39,269 nucleotides of DNA from a virus. Below the pieces are notes generated by a model. It ran no database searches. It was not told where the DNA came from and saw only the letters and a program-made list of their open reading frames with translations. The stretch is from positions 1 through 39,269 of IMG/VR virus record IMGVR_UViG_3300036835_000531. One strand, given 5' to 3'. A program made the translations under genes and the position numbers. Of this stretch, positions 1-10,100 are shown in pieces (position 1 is the stretch's first letter; each line of letters starts with the position of its first letter).

Positions 1-127
1 GCGCGATGGGCCAGAACGTGGCCTTTCAGCTGAGCCGGGCCCTGGAAGAGCCGCGCGAACTGGCCTATCCGGTGACGTCGTCAGCGCCGACGCCCCGCCC
101 AGATCGGTCGTCGGTCGAAGTGCGAGA
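1..127. repeat. Left copy of 127-bp exact terminal repeat
   Basis: These 127 bases are identical to bases 39143-39269. Exact end overlap of this length is what a de Bruijn assembler using k=127 leaves on a circular contig, so the window is a closed circle of 39,142 bp rather than a linear molecule with biological terminal repeats. The repeat lies inside the repressor gene, which reads through the junction. Confidence 0.95.
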
Positions 128-398
128 GGTCCGTGAGCGGATACGCGAGAAGCGGCTGAGCCGCCTCCTCCGTTCGAACGCCCGGCTGACGGCGGAGCTG
201 GCCGCTCTCGCCGAGGTCGTGCGGATCCTGATCGAGCAGCAGCGGCTCATCCTCGCCGGCGGCGGCCCCTGGAGGGGGACCGCGCAGGGCCTCGAGCCTC
301 CGCACGAGCCCGCTGCCGGGCGCGACGCCCCCTCCAATCCGTCCCGGGGCGCGTCGCGGTCAGACAAACTGGGCGGATATCTCGCGGAAGGGGCGTAA
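1..398 (+). CDS. XRE-family HTH repressor, 3' part
   Basis: Continuation of the repressor that starts near 38971. Bases 1-127 duplicate the end of the window. After the HTH (ISRILSGKRAM, then the helix QNVAFQLSRALEEP) comes a Pro/Ser linker. A long charged helix follows (EVREVRERIREKRL to EVVRILIEQQR), spaced like a coiled coil and probably used for dimerisation. The tail is Gly/Pro-rich and disordered, ending at the TAA at 396-398. There is no S24 peptidase domain of the LexA/CI type, so induction would not work by RecA-stimulated self-cleavage. The integrase starts 96 bases downstream on the same strand. Confidence 0.8.
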   Translation, partial: AMGQNVAFQLSRALEEPRELAYPVTSSAPTPRPDRSSVEVREVRERIREKRLSRLLRSNARLTAELAALAEVVRILIEQQRLILAGGGPWRGTAQGLEPPHEPAAGRDAPSNPSRGASRSDKLGGYLAEGA

Positions 399-494
399 CG
401 CATCTGTCGCGGTCTCGCAGCATCGTCCGGCCCATCCATGACTGGCTGGCCGCGCTGCTGATCGCACTGCCACTGCTAGGAGGCGTCGAGCTCT

Positions 495-1640
495 ATGAGC
501 ATCTATCGCACGACCGTCGGCACGTGGGGTTTCCGATTTCTCTACATGGGCGAGCTCTACAAGCGCCAAGGCTTCGAGAGCAAGCGGGCGGCGCAAGCCG
601 CCGAGTCGACGCGGCGCCTGGAGGTCGACGCGCGCGGTCATCGGGGGACTGGCTGGACTGGGACCCCCGCCCTGGCGGAGTGGGCGGGGCTCTGGTTCCA
701 GCGGATCGCGCCCCATATGGCGCCGAACACGCTGCAGGCCTACCGCCAGAACTTCACCCACCACCTGCTGCCGTATCTCGGGGCCATTCCCCTCGAGCAC
801 CTGACGCGCAGCCGGATCCGCGATCGCCTGCTCGAATGCCGCGTGCGGAGCCAGCTCGCGCCGGGAACGGTGCTGGCGATCCGCACGGCGCTGTCAGCGT
901 GCTTGACGGATGCCGTCGAGGCCGGGCACCTGGCCGTGAATCCCTGCCAGAAGATGGGGCGCGGCCAGCGCCGCCGTGGTGAGGCCACGCCGACCACCAC
1001 GACCGAGGAGGTCGCGCACCCGATGGACGAGGCCGAGCGCGACCGCTTCCTCGCCGCCGCCGACCGCCGCCCGCACTGGACCGCCTACATGTGGATCCAG
1101 GCCAAGGCCGGCGCCCGCCCGGCGGAGACCCTCGCCCTGCGCCTCGAGGATATCGACTGGGCCGCCGGCACCGCCCGCCTCTGGCAGCAGTGGACCGGGC
1201 GGCGGCTACGCCCGCTCAAGACGTACGAGGCGCGCACGGTCGACCTGACGCCCGGGGTGCTCGAACGCCTGGAGGCCTACGTGGCGACCCTGCCGCCACG
1301 GCTGCGCGCGGCCGGGTGGCTCTTTGCCGGCACGAACAACCCGTCCCTGCCACGCAACGGGTCGATGCCGCGCAAGACGTTCATGGCCCTGCAGCGCGAG
1401 GCGGGACTCTCCGGGTTCCGGCTCTATGATCTCCGCCACACGTTTGCCTCGCTGCTCCTGAGCCGCAACACCCCGGCGCTATACGTCAGCAAGCAGCTCG
1501 GCCACAAGAGCCTGCTCACCACGCTCCGCGTCTACGCGCACTGGATCCCGGATACGGACTCGCGGAAATGGGTGGAGCAGGATGGCACGCGAAAAATTGT
1601 ACCGTTGGTCGACCACCGCAATAGTGAGAAAACCGCGTAA
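495..1640 (+). CDS. int: Tyrosine-family site-specific integrase
   Basis: A 381-residue phage integrase that would insert and excise the circular genome at attP/attB. Residues 1-48 resemble the small arm-binding domain. Residues 58-155 form the SAM-like core-binding domain (TLQAYRQNFTHHLLPYLG). Residues 175-360 are the catalytic domain with R208 (GARPAET), K242, R314-H315 (YDLRHTFASLLL), H337 (LGHKS) and the nucleophile Y347 (LRVYAHW). The usual first His of the HxxR box is Tyr (Y311). An AGGAGG lies 11 bases before the ATG. It follows the repressor on the same strand, so the two may be co-transcribed in the lysogen. A strand-exchange role follows from the family; the attachment site is not proven. 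Confidence 0.95.
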   Translation: MSIYRTTVGTWGFRFLYMGELYKRQGFESKRAAQAAESTRRLEVDARGHRGTGWTGTPALAEWAGLWFQRIAPHMAPNTLQAYRQNFTHHLLPYLGAIPLEHLTRSRIRDRLLECRVRSQLAPGTVLAIRTALSACLTDAVEAGHLAVNPCQKMGRGQRRRGEATPTTTTEEVAHPMDEAERDRFLAAADRRPHWTAYMWIQAKAGARPAETLALRLEDIDWAAGTARLWQQWTGRRLRPLKTYEARTVDLTPGVLERLEAYVATLPPRLRAAGWLFAGTNNPSLPRNGSMPRKTFMALQREAGLSGFRLYDLRHTFASLLLSRNTPALYVSKQLGHKSLLTTLRVYAHWIPDTDSRKWVEQDGTRKIVPLVDHRNSEKTA

Positions 1641-1837
1641 GCGATGAAGAACACAGAGGAAGATGGAGTGTGGCGCGCCTTCATGTACAAGGCCCCCACT
1701 GTGAGGGCCACCCCCCTGTTATCAACGAAGTCACGCAGTTATGGCATTACTACCGGACAGATAGCACCTCGTTATTTCCTGGAAATTCCCCATGCGGCGT
1801 GATACATCCCGGAATTTTGTACCACGAGTGTACCACC
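1641..1837. other. Non-coding gap after integrase; possible attP region
   Basis: A 197-base gap, more AT-rich than its surroundings. It holds three GTTAT sequences (near 1719, 1738 and 1772) and a direct repeat TGTACCAC about 1818-1836; a further TTGTACC lies at the 3' end of the integrase. Short direct repeats beside int are typical of integrase arm sites, so this is the best guess for attP. A weak stem (GGCCC/GGGCC around 1690-1708) has no T-run, so it is not called a terminator. No tRNA gene end was recognised here. Confidence 0.3.
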
Positions 1838-2095
1838 ATGGATGACCTGGCGTACTGGGGACGCGTCGCGCTCGCGGTGGGCCAACTCGTCGCCTTCTGG
1901 CTGGGGCTGCGGTGGCTCTGGCCGCGGCTCGTCCGGTGGGCCGACCGCGCCGATCACCACGTCGGCGTCGAGAAGGTGATCCGGCCGGGCGTGCAGGTCC
2001 TGCACCCGAGCGATCCGCGCGTGCACAACGCGCGACCCGTCTCGTCGACGATCCCCCCCGAGCATCGCCCCGCCGGCCCGCAGGCGGGGGATTAG
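1838..2095 (+). CDS. Small single-pass membrane protein
   Basis: An 85-residue protein of unknown function. Residues 5-32 (about YWGRVALAVGQLVAFWLGLR onward) form one hydrophobic, Trp-rich membrane helix with few charges on the N side and many Arg after it, so the C-terminal half should lie in the cytoplasm. That half is polar and Pro-rich. I chose the ATG at 1838 over an in-frame upstream ATG at 1670 because the upstream stretch reads as non-coding. No clear ribosome-binding site is visible. Standing in the lysogeny cluster next to int, it could be a superinfection-exclusion or other prophage-expressed protein (inference only); a holin role is less likely here. Confidence 0.5.
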   Translation: MDDLAYWGRVALAVGQLVAFWLGLRWLWPRLVRWADRADHHVGVEKVIRPGVQVLHPSDPRVHNARPVSSTIPPEHRPAGPQAGD

Positions 2096-2109
2096 ACTGG
2101 GAGGCGGAG

Positions 2110-2304
2110 ATGACCGAGACCGCCACGACCTACGCGCTCGTGATCCTCTTCGACCACGTCACCCCCGGGCGCCTGGGCATCGCCTGCCTGCGCTGCGGCC
2201 AGGTGAGCACGCATCCGCAGGACGTGGCCGAGCGGTACTGCGGCGCCTGCCATCAGTTTCACGACGCCCCACGCCCGACCGGCATGACTGAACGCCATGC
2301 GTGA
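2110..2304 (+). CDS. Small zinc-ribbon protein (CxxC, YCGxCHxFH)
   Basis: A 64-residue protein with two cysteine knuckles, CLRC and YCGACHQFH, separated by an acidic stretch with the conserved STHPQDV. This pattern recurs in small uncharacterised phage and bacterial zinc-binding proteins. GGGAGG stands a few bases before the ATG. It begins 14 bases after the membrane-protein gene, so they probably share a transcript. Its stop is two bases from the convergent end of the late operon, leaving no room for a separate terminator between them. Function unknown. Confidence 0.7.
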   Translation: MTETATTYALVILFDHVTPGRLGIACLRCGQVSTHPQDVAERYCGACHQFHDAPRPTGMTERHA

Positions 2305-2306
2305 AT

Positions 2307-2711
2307 CTAGGCGGCGGCCGCCTTCCGGGCGGCGCGCGTCTCCTCGAGGTAGTCCATCCACTGCCCGGACCACTCGGCCCAGATCGCCGGGAAGGTGACC
2401 TTGTCCTCGGCCTTGGCGCCGAGGAAGGCATCGCAGAGCCACTCGAACTCGGTGCCGTTCAGCTCGATCTCCAGGGTCTCGGCATCGAGCGCCCGCTTGA
2501 TGCCGCGGAAGATCTTCTGCTCCTTGCGCGGCAGTTCCTGGCCGTAGAGCTTCTCGACGGCCGTCAGCAGGAAGCGCTCGCTGAGACTCCGGCGCCACTG
2601 ATCCAGCGACTGGCCGGCCTGGCCGGCGCCGCCCTCGAGGATCAGCCGCTCCTCGGCGGGGCGGAGCGAGTAGTTGAGGTTCAACTTGACGACGACGGTT
2701 TCGACACTCAT
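2307..2711 (-). CDS. Unknown 134-residue protein, last gene of late operon
   Basis: Not recognised. It begins MSVETVVVKLNLNYSL and is mixed beta/alpha with an acidic, Trp-rich middle (FEWLCDAFLG, WAEWSGQWMDYLEE) and an Ala/Arg tail. There is no signal peptide or membrane helix. The start is fixed by GGAGG six bases upstream. It follows the tail fibre gene by about 40 bases and is the last gene of the late transcript, the place where fibre-associated or host-interaction proteins often sit (inference). Confidence 0.6.
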   Translation of the reverse strand: MSVETVVVKLNLNYSLRPAEERLILEGGAGQAGQSLDQWRRSLSERFLLTAVEKLYGQELPRKEQKIFRGIKRALDAETLEIELNGTEFEWLCDAFLGAKAEDKVTFPAIWAEWSGQWMDYLEETRAARKAAAA

Positions 2712-2752
2712 GCGGCGCCTCCGAATCTGCCGGGTGAGGGTACGCAGCCGGC

Positions 2753-5700
2753 TCACGCGATGGCGTGCTCGAGCCGCTGCAGGCGGAGCTCGTGATCGGT
2801 GAGCCGCCGCTCGTGGTCGAAGAGATACAAGTAGGCCTCCTCCAGCGTCGCCAGGATGGCATCACCCCCGTCGAAGAGGCCGCGCGTCGGCCCGAGGGCG
2901 TACAGATGCGGGAACTCCCAGTGCTCGCGCACGAAGGCCTCGACCGCCGGCAGGGGCTGGAGCCCCGGATAGCTGCCGGCGCCCTCGCGGTCGGCGTACC
3001 GCTCGATCGCGCCCGTGAAGGCGTCCTCGAAGACGTAGCCGGGGTTGGTGTAGGCGGTGCCGTTTTTCTGGATGTTGCCCGACACGTTGATGGAGCCGAC
3101 GCCGGGGTCGGTGGCGGGGCTGCCGACCTTGATGCCGCCCGGCCCGGCGCCCCCGATCTGCAGCAGGACGGTGCCGTTGGCCTTCTTGATCAGCAGATCG
3201 GTGCCCGTCTTGATGAAGGCGTCGGTGAAGGCGGTGGCCGTGAGGTCCATGAACACGCGGGGCGCGCCCAGCTGGTAGAACACCGTGCCGTAGCCGACGA
3301 TGAGCATGCCGATGTCGTTGTTGTCGTCGCCGATCGGGAACGGATCGTTGACCAGGTTCATCCCGCGCACGTCCCCGAAGGCCCGCGCGCCGTACCGCGC
3401 GCTGGTGTTGATCTCGATGCCGATGAGGCCGCTGTTGGTGCCGTTGTCCTTGACCTGAAACCACCCGCCCCAGGCGTAGCTGTGGCGGACCATGCAGCTG
3501 CCCATCGCGCGGATCCCGACCACGCCGCCGTCGCTGCCGTCGACGATGCCCTTGCTGTCCTGATTGGTCGTCGTGACCATCTCGGCGAACGCCTCGAGCG
3601 CGCACACGGTGCCCGTCGTGTGCACGTCCTGCAGGCGCGCGTAGGCCAAGATGGCTGCCGGCGCGAGCTCGGTGCCGGTCTCGCCGCCGAGCGTCGAGCG
3701 CGAGATGAGGCTGGCGAAGAGCGCGGGCTTGAGATCGGTGCTCGACGCCGTGGTGTAGCCCTTGTGCACCTGCAGCATGCCGGGCCGCGGATCCTCGATC
3801 GGCATGCTCATGAAGTAGTTGCCGTTCTCGATGAAGAGGCCCGCGGTCGCCCCGGCCGGCCCGGTGGGAAAGATGTAGGACATCCACTGCGAGCGCGCCG
3901 CGGCCCCCAGGCCGAGATGGCCACTGCCGAGCAGCTGCATCGAGGCGACGGTGTTGGGGCCGCCGGCCACGAGGCTCGAGGCCGCCTCGATCAGGGGGCG
4001 CGTGTCGCCGTGCCCGAGCACGCCCTCGGTGAACACGATGCCGCGCGCGTTGGTGGAGTTCATCGACAGCCGCAGGCCCTGCGTCCACGTCGAGCCCGCG
4101 TTGCCGATCTGCGTGTACAGACACGCGGCCTGGCCGCCCTGGCCGTCCCAGTCGCCGAACTCGCCGGCGAAGCCATTGTTGGGATAGGCCGTGCGGCCCG
4201 CGGGGCGCTCGCTGCGGATGATGATGCCGGTGATGGCGTTGCCGCCGCCCGAGTGCGTCGAGCCGATGCCGCCGATGAACCCGCCGTTGTCCGGGGGCGT
4301 GTAGGAGTCGACCTCGATGGAGCTCTTCATGCGGGTGCCGGCGACGGTCTCGCCGAGGCGGGTGACCACGAAGAGCCCGGTCTCGCCGTTCTGGCTGTAG
4401 TCGGAGTTGTCGATCCAGAGGCCCTTGCGCGCCGCGCGGATCTGCAGGTTGTTCGAATTCTCGCCGCCCGTGCCGAGGGTGTCGAGCCAGATCGCGGCGA
4501 CCGAATCGAAGCGCGCCTCGCGGTTGACGCTGAAGTGCCCCGTGGTGGAGACGCTGCCGCCCTGATCGATGTACAGGCGGTCGGCGGCCGAGCCGCCGAC
4601 GTTGGTCTGGATCCCGAAGCGAAACGTCTGATTGTTGCCGACCCGGTAGGTGTAGAGCACGGCGCCCAGGGCGATCGTGCTCGGGTCCTGCACCACCATC
4701 GCGATCGCCGTGCCGTTGCCGTCCTGGGCCGTGCCCGTCGTCTTGCCCCAGACCGTTAGGGCGGCCGGCGAGGTGTTGACCGTGGACTGCACGCGCACGG
4801 CGACCACGCCCTCGTTGCCGGTGCCCGTCGCCGTCAGCGCGCCGAGGTTCGTGTTCGCATACGCGCCGACGATGAGGGCGTGCAGCTGCGGGTCGTAGTG
4901 CAAGTTGCTGACGTCCTGGGTGAGCTTGCCATCGAGGCCGCCGTAGGGCACGGCCTGATAGGTGAACGTGCCGAGGCCGGTGCCGCCGCCCGCTCCCCAG
5001 AACAGATTGGCGCTGCCATCGGTGGTGAGGACCTGGCCGGCGGTGCCGACGGTCGTGGGCAGGATCCAGATCACGGACTGCTCGACGGTCTGCGGCCCGG
5101 TGAGCCCGACAAAGTGGCTGTTGTCCGGCGTCATCCACAGAAGCTCGGTCGTCTGCGTGGGGGCCGCGCCCGGCAACACGATCGCATGCGCCGTGCCCCA
5201 GTCCTGAATCCGCAGGGCCACGCGCATGAGCCCGTGGTTGGTCAGCGCGATGTCGAGGTAGGCGTTGTCGTTCTGCCCCGTGCGCGCCACGTAGATATGG
5301 CCCAGCCAGTTGCGCTGGCCCGTGGCCGTCTCGTGGTTGAAAAAGCCGATGCCCGGCCCGTGGCCGTCGTGCACCGTCGTCGCGCGCGCGAGGAGCACCG
5401 TGTTGATCAGGGGGCTGTTGCCGGCCGCGTTGTCGTAGAAGACCTCGAGCGGGAAGGTCGCGTGCTCGAAGGCCTCGCCGACGATCAGGTTGCCCGCGAA
5501 GCGATGCTCGCCGCCGAGGGTCCAGATGGCGATGTCGTTGACCGGCAGGGGCGCGGCGTGCGCGGGGATCAGCAGGCCGATGCCGTCGGTCAGGCTGCCG
5601 ACGTGGCCCTGGTTGCGGAGCGCCGTGAGGGCGGCCGCGCGGCCGACGGTGCCCGCGATCACGCGGTACATGCCCGTGATGCCGAGGAGCTGCGAGACGG

Positions 5701-7138
5701 TCGAGCCCGCGAGGGCCTGGTCCGCCGTGACGACCAGCCCCTGGACGGCGCCCGAGGAGAAGCCTCCGGCGCCGGTGGCCCCGTCGTGCATGATCCCGAA
5801 CACATGCCCGTAGGCGACGTTGGCGAAGCCGCCGTTGATGCTCGACACGCGCAGGTCGGAGAGATTGAACACCTGCGGGGCATTCGGGCCCGCCGCATCC
5901 ACGTTCAGGCGGCCCGTCCACTGGTTGGGGCCGCCCGCCCCGCCGAGGCCCGGCCCGATGTTCATGTATTGCGAGACCGGGGCGAAGAGCGTGAGCAGCC
6001 GGGGGTTCTCCTCATTCCACGTGAAGTTCACGCTCCCCGTCAGCGAGCTCGTGCCGTTCCAGTACGCCACCTGGCCGGGCACCCCGTTGCCCGTCACGCC
6101 GCCTCCGGTGGCGCCGCTCGGCGTCACCCAGAACAGATGCCCCGTGGCGTCGGTGGCGAGCACCTGGCCGTTGGTGCCGTCGACCGATGGCAGGACGTAG
6201 ATCGTGTCCGTGGCGCGCTGGTCCGGCGCCTTGAAGCCCACGAAGTGCAGCAGGCCCGTGGTCGGGTGCGCGTAGAAGCGAAGCTCGCCGGTCTCCTCGA
6301 CGTTGGGCCCCCAGGGAAAGAGCCGCACGCCGCCCTGGCCATCGGTGGACACCGAGCTCACCGTGACGAAGTCCGTGAAGCCGGGCGCGCCCTCGAAGGT
6401 GAGCACCGGGCGGCGCGGGGCCGTGCCCGGGAGCGTGGCCACGAGCTGGTTGGCGATCGGGCTCCGGTAGACGACGCCGCCCGCGGGCATGGTGCTGCCG
6501 TCGTTATTGGTGCCCCCGCGCGTGAGCGGCAAGAGCCCCTGCCAGGCGACGGTCAGGGCGTTGAGGCCGAGGGTGATGAACAGCCGGATATTGGGGTCGC
6601 CGAGCAGTCCGATGTCGCCCGTCGCCCCGCCGAGCGAGCTCACGCCCGCCGTGCCGCCGCCGCCGCCGGTCCCGCTGACCTCGACCGCCTCGAGCGCCGT
6701 GCCGGCGGTGTTCCAGCGAATGAACTTGCCCGCCCCCGGCATCGGGAAGGCCACGCTGATCCCGGTGAGATCGTCGGTCGGCGTGAACTGCACGGCGCGG
6801 TCGAGCTGTGTCTGCAGCTCCTGGATCAGCATGACCACGCGGTCGAAGCTGTCCTCCTCGACCTCGGCGGCGTGGATGTCGTGCTCGAGATATTCGGTCG
6901 TCTGGGTGCGCGGGCTGTTGCGCTCGGCGACGATCGACGAGCCCGCGCCGGGCGCCAGCGCGAAGACGAACGTGCCGCCCGTCGGCTGCCCGAGCCCCGT
7001 GAGCACCACCGGGGTGATCTTCTCGTCGACCCAGACCACGAGGTCGAGCGGGTGATCGACCCGGAACGGGTAGGTGTACGTCGTGGTGACACCGTCCGCG
7101 AGATAGGCAATGCGCGTCGTGAAGATGTTGACGGTCAT
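2753..7138 (-). CDS. Tail fibre protein with T7 gp17-like N-terminus
   Basis: A 1461-residue fibre that should bind the host receptor. Residues 1-150 match the podovirus tail-fibre anchor seen in T7 gp17 (TTTYTYPFRVDHPLDLVVWV, then VAERNSPRTQTTEYLEHDIH and the helix VMLIQELQTQLDRAV), which attaches the fibre to the tail. The long shaft is Gly/Thr/Asn-rich beta sequence with repeated modules such as NGQVLATDATGHLFWVTP and AGQVLTTDGSANLFWGAG. The C-terminus has an acidic/aromatic segment (GYVFEDAFTGAIERYADREG) and ends in a short coiled coil (HERRLTDHELRLQRLEHAIA). No S74 chaperone motif is seen. GGGAGGTGAG precedes the ATG. T7 gp17 is 553 residues, so this fibre is much longer. Confidence 0.88.
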   Translation of the reverse strand: MTVNIFTTRIAYLADGVTTTYTYPFRVDHPLDLVVWVDEKITPVVLTGLGQPTGGTFVFALAPGAGSSIVAERNSPRTQTTEYLEHDIHAAEVEEDSFDRVVMLIQELQTQLDRAVQFTPTDDLTGISVAFPMPGAGKFIRWNTAGTALEAVEVSGTGGGGGTAGVSSLGGATGDIGLLGDPNIRLFITLGLNALTVAWQGLLPLTRGGTNNDGSTMPAGGVVYRSPIANQLVATLPGTAPRRPVLTFEGAPGFTDFVTVSSVSTDGQGGVRLFPWGPNVEETGELRFYAHPTTGLLHFVGFKAPDQRATDTIYVLPSVDGTNGQVLATDATGHLFWVTPSGATGGGVTGNGVPGQVAYWNGTSSLTGSVNFTWNEENPRLLTLFAPVSQYMNIGPGLGGAGGPNQWTGRLNVDAAGPNAPQVFNLSDLRVSSINGGFANVAYGHVFGIMHDGATGAGGFSSGAVQGLVVTADQALAGSTVSQLLGITGMYRVIAGTVGRAAALTALRNQGHVGSLTDGIGLLIPAHAAPLPVNDIAIWTLGGEHRFAGNLIVGEAFEHATFPLEVFYDNAAGNSPLINTVLLARATTVHDGHGPGIGFFNHETATGQRNWLGHIYVARTGQNDNAYLDIALTNHGLMRVALRIQDWGTAHAIVLPGAAPTQTTELLWMTPDNSHFVGLTGPQTVEQSVIWILPTTVGTAGQVLTTDGSANLFWGAGGGTGLGTFTYQAVPYGGLDGKLTQDVSNLHYDPQLHALIVGAYANTNLGALTATGTGNEGVVAVRVQSTVNTSPAALTVWGKTTGTAQDGNGTAIAMVVQDPSTIALGAVLYTYRVGNNQTFRFGIQTNVGGSAADRLYIDQGGSVSTTGHFSVNREARFDSVAAIWLDTLGTGGENSNNLQIRAARKGLWIDNSDYSQNGETGLFVVTRLGETVAGTRMKSSIEVDSYTPPDNGGFIGGIGSTHSGGGNAITGIIIRSERPAGRTAYPNNGFAGEFGDWDGQGGQAACLYTQIGNAGSTWTQGLRLSMNSTNARGIVFTEGVLGHGDTRPLIEAASSLVAGGPNTVASMQLLGSGHLGLGAAARSQWMSYIFPTGPAGATAGLFIENGNYFMSMPIEDPRPGMLQVHKGYTTASSTDLKPALFASLISRSTLGGETGTELAPAAILAYARLQDVHTTGTVCALEAFAEMVTTTNQDSKGIVDGSDGGVVGIRAMGSCMVRHSYAWGGWFQVKDNGTNSGLIGIEINTSARYGARAFGDVRGMNLVNDPFPIGDDNNDIGMLIVGYGTVFYQLGAPRVFMDLTATAFTDAFIKTGTDLLIKKANGTVLLQIGGAGPGGIKVGSPATDPGVGSINVSGNIQKNGTAYTNPGYVFEDAFTGAIERYADREGAGSYPGLQPLPAVEAFVREHWEFPHLYALGPTRGLFDGGDAILATLEEAYLYLFDHERRLTDHELRLQRLEHAIA

Positions 7139-7142
7139 CCGC

Positions 7143-10100
7143 TCACCTCCCGATCGATTGGAGCACGCGTTCGAACACGCCCCGCACCGTCGACTGCTGG
7201 TTCGGCGGCACCGACTGCGCGATCGCCTCCATGCGCTTTCTGCGGATCGCCGAGTCGAGCAGCGGGTATTCCTTGCGGAGCGCTTCCTCGCCCATCTTGC
7301 GAAACAGCGTCGCCTGCTGCTGGAGCAGACTCGCCTTCATCGGATCCGCCTGCTGGCGATAGAGCGCGGAGCCGATGAGGGCTTGCATGGCGCCGTGGAA
7401 GGTACGGCCCTCGGGATCGCGCACGCCCTGGGTCATGAGCACCGCCCACCGATCCTTTTCAGGCGGCGTGAGCCGCACGAAGGTCGACGGGCGCGCGTAG
7501 TCGACCTGGGGCACCAGCGGCATCTGCTCCTGGGTCGCGCCGGCCCCGATCGCATCGGGGAGTTGCGTGAGGCCCGCGCCGTGCAGGCGCTCGACCTCGG
7601 CCCACACCGGATCGGGCGGCGGCGCCGGTTTGGTGCGGGTGACGAACGGGATGCCCGTGACGAACTGCGGCTGGCCCGTGAAGAAGTCGCGATCGGGCGG
7701 GTAGAGAAAGTTCCCTTCGGCGTCCTTGGCATCGGACAGCCCTGGCGTCGCCGCCTTGTAGGCATCCCAGACGCTCATGATCTGCTGCCACCAGGAGCCC
7801 TCGGGGTAGGCGCCGCTCAGGGGCGCGCGCTGCGCCTCGCGCCGGGCGGGATCGGTGAACAGGCGAATCTCGCGAAAGGCAGCTGGGGCGTAGCTTGTGA
7901 GCTGCGAGCGCAGGTACTGAAACAGCTTCTCGCCGCCGCCGGCCGCCCGCGGGTTGCTGATGGCGTCGATCAGGTGGGAGAAGTTCATGAAGTATTGCCG
8001 CATGTTCAGGTTGTCGCCCTGCATGACCAGCGCCGAGCCGATTAACTGCGGCCAGCTGATCTCCGGGGCGTATTGGAGCATCTGCGCCAGGTCGGCGCCC
8101 GTCGTCAGATAGTTCGACATCGGGCCGAGGCCATCGTGCGACACCCACGTGTCGCCGAGCCGGACGCTGTAGGGCTGATGGTTCTGCAGCCAGAGCTTGC
8201 GGTAGGTCGGATCCGCCGGCGGGCTGCCGGTGACAAAGCCCGTCGAGGCGAGGTAGGTGAACGCGCCGAGGAGCACCGAGCCGGCGACGAGGGCGGCGTT
8301 GGCGTTCTGGGCCTCGAAGGTGCCCAGCGCGAAGTTGCCCCGGGGGCGCACATCGCGCCAGAAGGAGGGCACGAAGGGCGCCAGCGGCGAGCCGAGCAGC
8401 GTCGTCTCCATGATGCGCACCGGCGAGCGCACGAAGGCCACGATTAGGTTGCGGTACATCAGGTTGAGCCAGGGATCCTCGGGCCCGCGCTGGAGCGCCG
8501 AGCCAAGCACGCCCTCGAGATCGCGGGAGAAGGTGCCATCGCGCGCGGCCTTGGTCACCCGGTCGCGGGCGACCTGCGGGAGGAGCTCTGGGTTCTGCTC
8601 GTAGAACGCCGCCGTGCGCGCCAGGTCAGCGTCGACGAAGCCATCGCGCGCGGCGATCCGCTGGGCCTCGATCTTCAGCTGGCCGCGCCCGTTCATCACG
8701 CGAAACGGCGTGTCGGCCATCGAGACGGACTCGAGCGAGGTGCGCACGATCTTACCGTAGAAATCGACGGCCGTGGAGAGCGCGCCAAGCTCGTCCAGCC
8801 CGAGGGCCTCGGCCGTGATCCGGGGCGGCTGGGGCGGGCGATCCCCGTAGCCTTCCAGACCGTAGAGCGAGGAGCGATCGGCCCAATAGCTGCGGAGTTC
8901 TTCCCAGTGCTTGACCATGCGCAGCTGCTCGAGCACGGCCTCCCAGGCGCCCGTCAGATACATGTAGCCGTCGCTGACGCTGGCGCCAGGGAGATGGCCG
9001 CGGCCAAAGACGCCCGCGATCGAGCGCTCGGCGGCCGTCAGCGGCACCATGAGCAGATTGGACGTCAGCGTCTTGAAGGTCGTCGTGCCCCCAAGGATCG
9101 CCCCCATGAAGGACTCGAGCACCGCGCCCGGGAACGCGCGCAGGAAGCGCGCGAAGCGCCCAAGCGTCTCGGGGTTGCGCATGGCCGCATTGCCGAGCGT
9201 CAGCGCCGCCAGGTCCGCGTCCGGCATGTCGCCGGCCAACTGATCGGCGAGATCCGCGACGCGCTTGGGATCAAGCGCGCCTTCCACGGTGATCCGGTGC
9301 GCGCCCGTCGCCCGCGCGGCCTCCGAGGTGAGCGCCAGGCGGCGCGGCACCATCTCGGCGAGGAGGCCCAGACCGGCCCGGAGCTTGCCCTGCGGGATCG
9401 GCGCGCCAGCGTGCATCGCCCTGGCGAGGTCGTAGATGTAGTTGGCGACGCCCACTTCAAGGATCCGCGCCGCGGTCACCTGCTCGGCGTTCCACACATC
9501 GCCCGGCTTGGCCCCGAGGATGTCCTCGATCCGGACGGTGCCGCTCTGGATCAGGGCGCGCGCCTTCTGCTCGGTCGCCTCGAGCGGTTGGACGCCGCGC
9601 CGCTGCTCGATCACCTCGGCCTGCATGCCGGCGTACACCTCGCGCATCACCTGCTTGACGGTCTCCTCGGCCGCGATGCGGTTGTAGTTCGGCTGGTAGG
9701 GCTCGCGCGGATCGGGGACGGGACGCTTGGGCACCTGGCCAAGCGCCGGAAGCTCCTCGCGGATCGCCGTGGCCATCTTCCGCGCCATGTCGGTCGCGGC
9801 CCGGTCGATCCCGGCTCGCAGATCGGGCGGAACGGGCTTGCCCTCGGCCTTCAGCCGTGAGGCTTGGTTCAGCAGGCTCTTCAGCACGCCCACCGGCAGA
9901 AGCGCGCCGCCCAGCATCCCAACGAGGGCGCGCTTCAGACACTCCTCGGCATTGTCAGCGGTCCCGCAGCCGATTGCGGCGCCGACCGCCATGCGGGCGA
10001 GCAGCGCCTGGTTGACGCGCCCGGTCTCGCCGAACAAGGTCGGCCCGACGCGGTTACTGTAATCGACCAGGCGCCCGGCGATGTCGGCATCGCGGGTGGT

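Noticed and set aside
1-127. Biological direct terminal repeat as in T7
   Set aside because: The length is exactly 127, a standard assembler k, and the repeat lies inside an intact gene that reads across the junction. Circular overlap explains it more simply.
1685-1712. Rho-independent terminator after the integrase
   Set aside because: The stem is short, with a nine-base loop and no T-run.
1670-1837. Longer start for the small membrane protein gene
   Set aside because: The extra 56 residues have no ribosome-binding site and run through the AT-richer gap with repeats. The ATG at 1838 starts just before the membrane helix.
4880-7378. Very long plus-strand open frame (832 codons) opposite the tail fibre gene, and similar long antisense frames at 2765-4759 and 9864-12035
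   Set aside because: Antisense frames stay open because of high GC and skewed third positions. Their products are Arg/Ala/Gly/Val-rich without folds or ribosome-binding sites, while the minus-strand genes have clear families.
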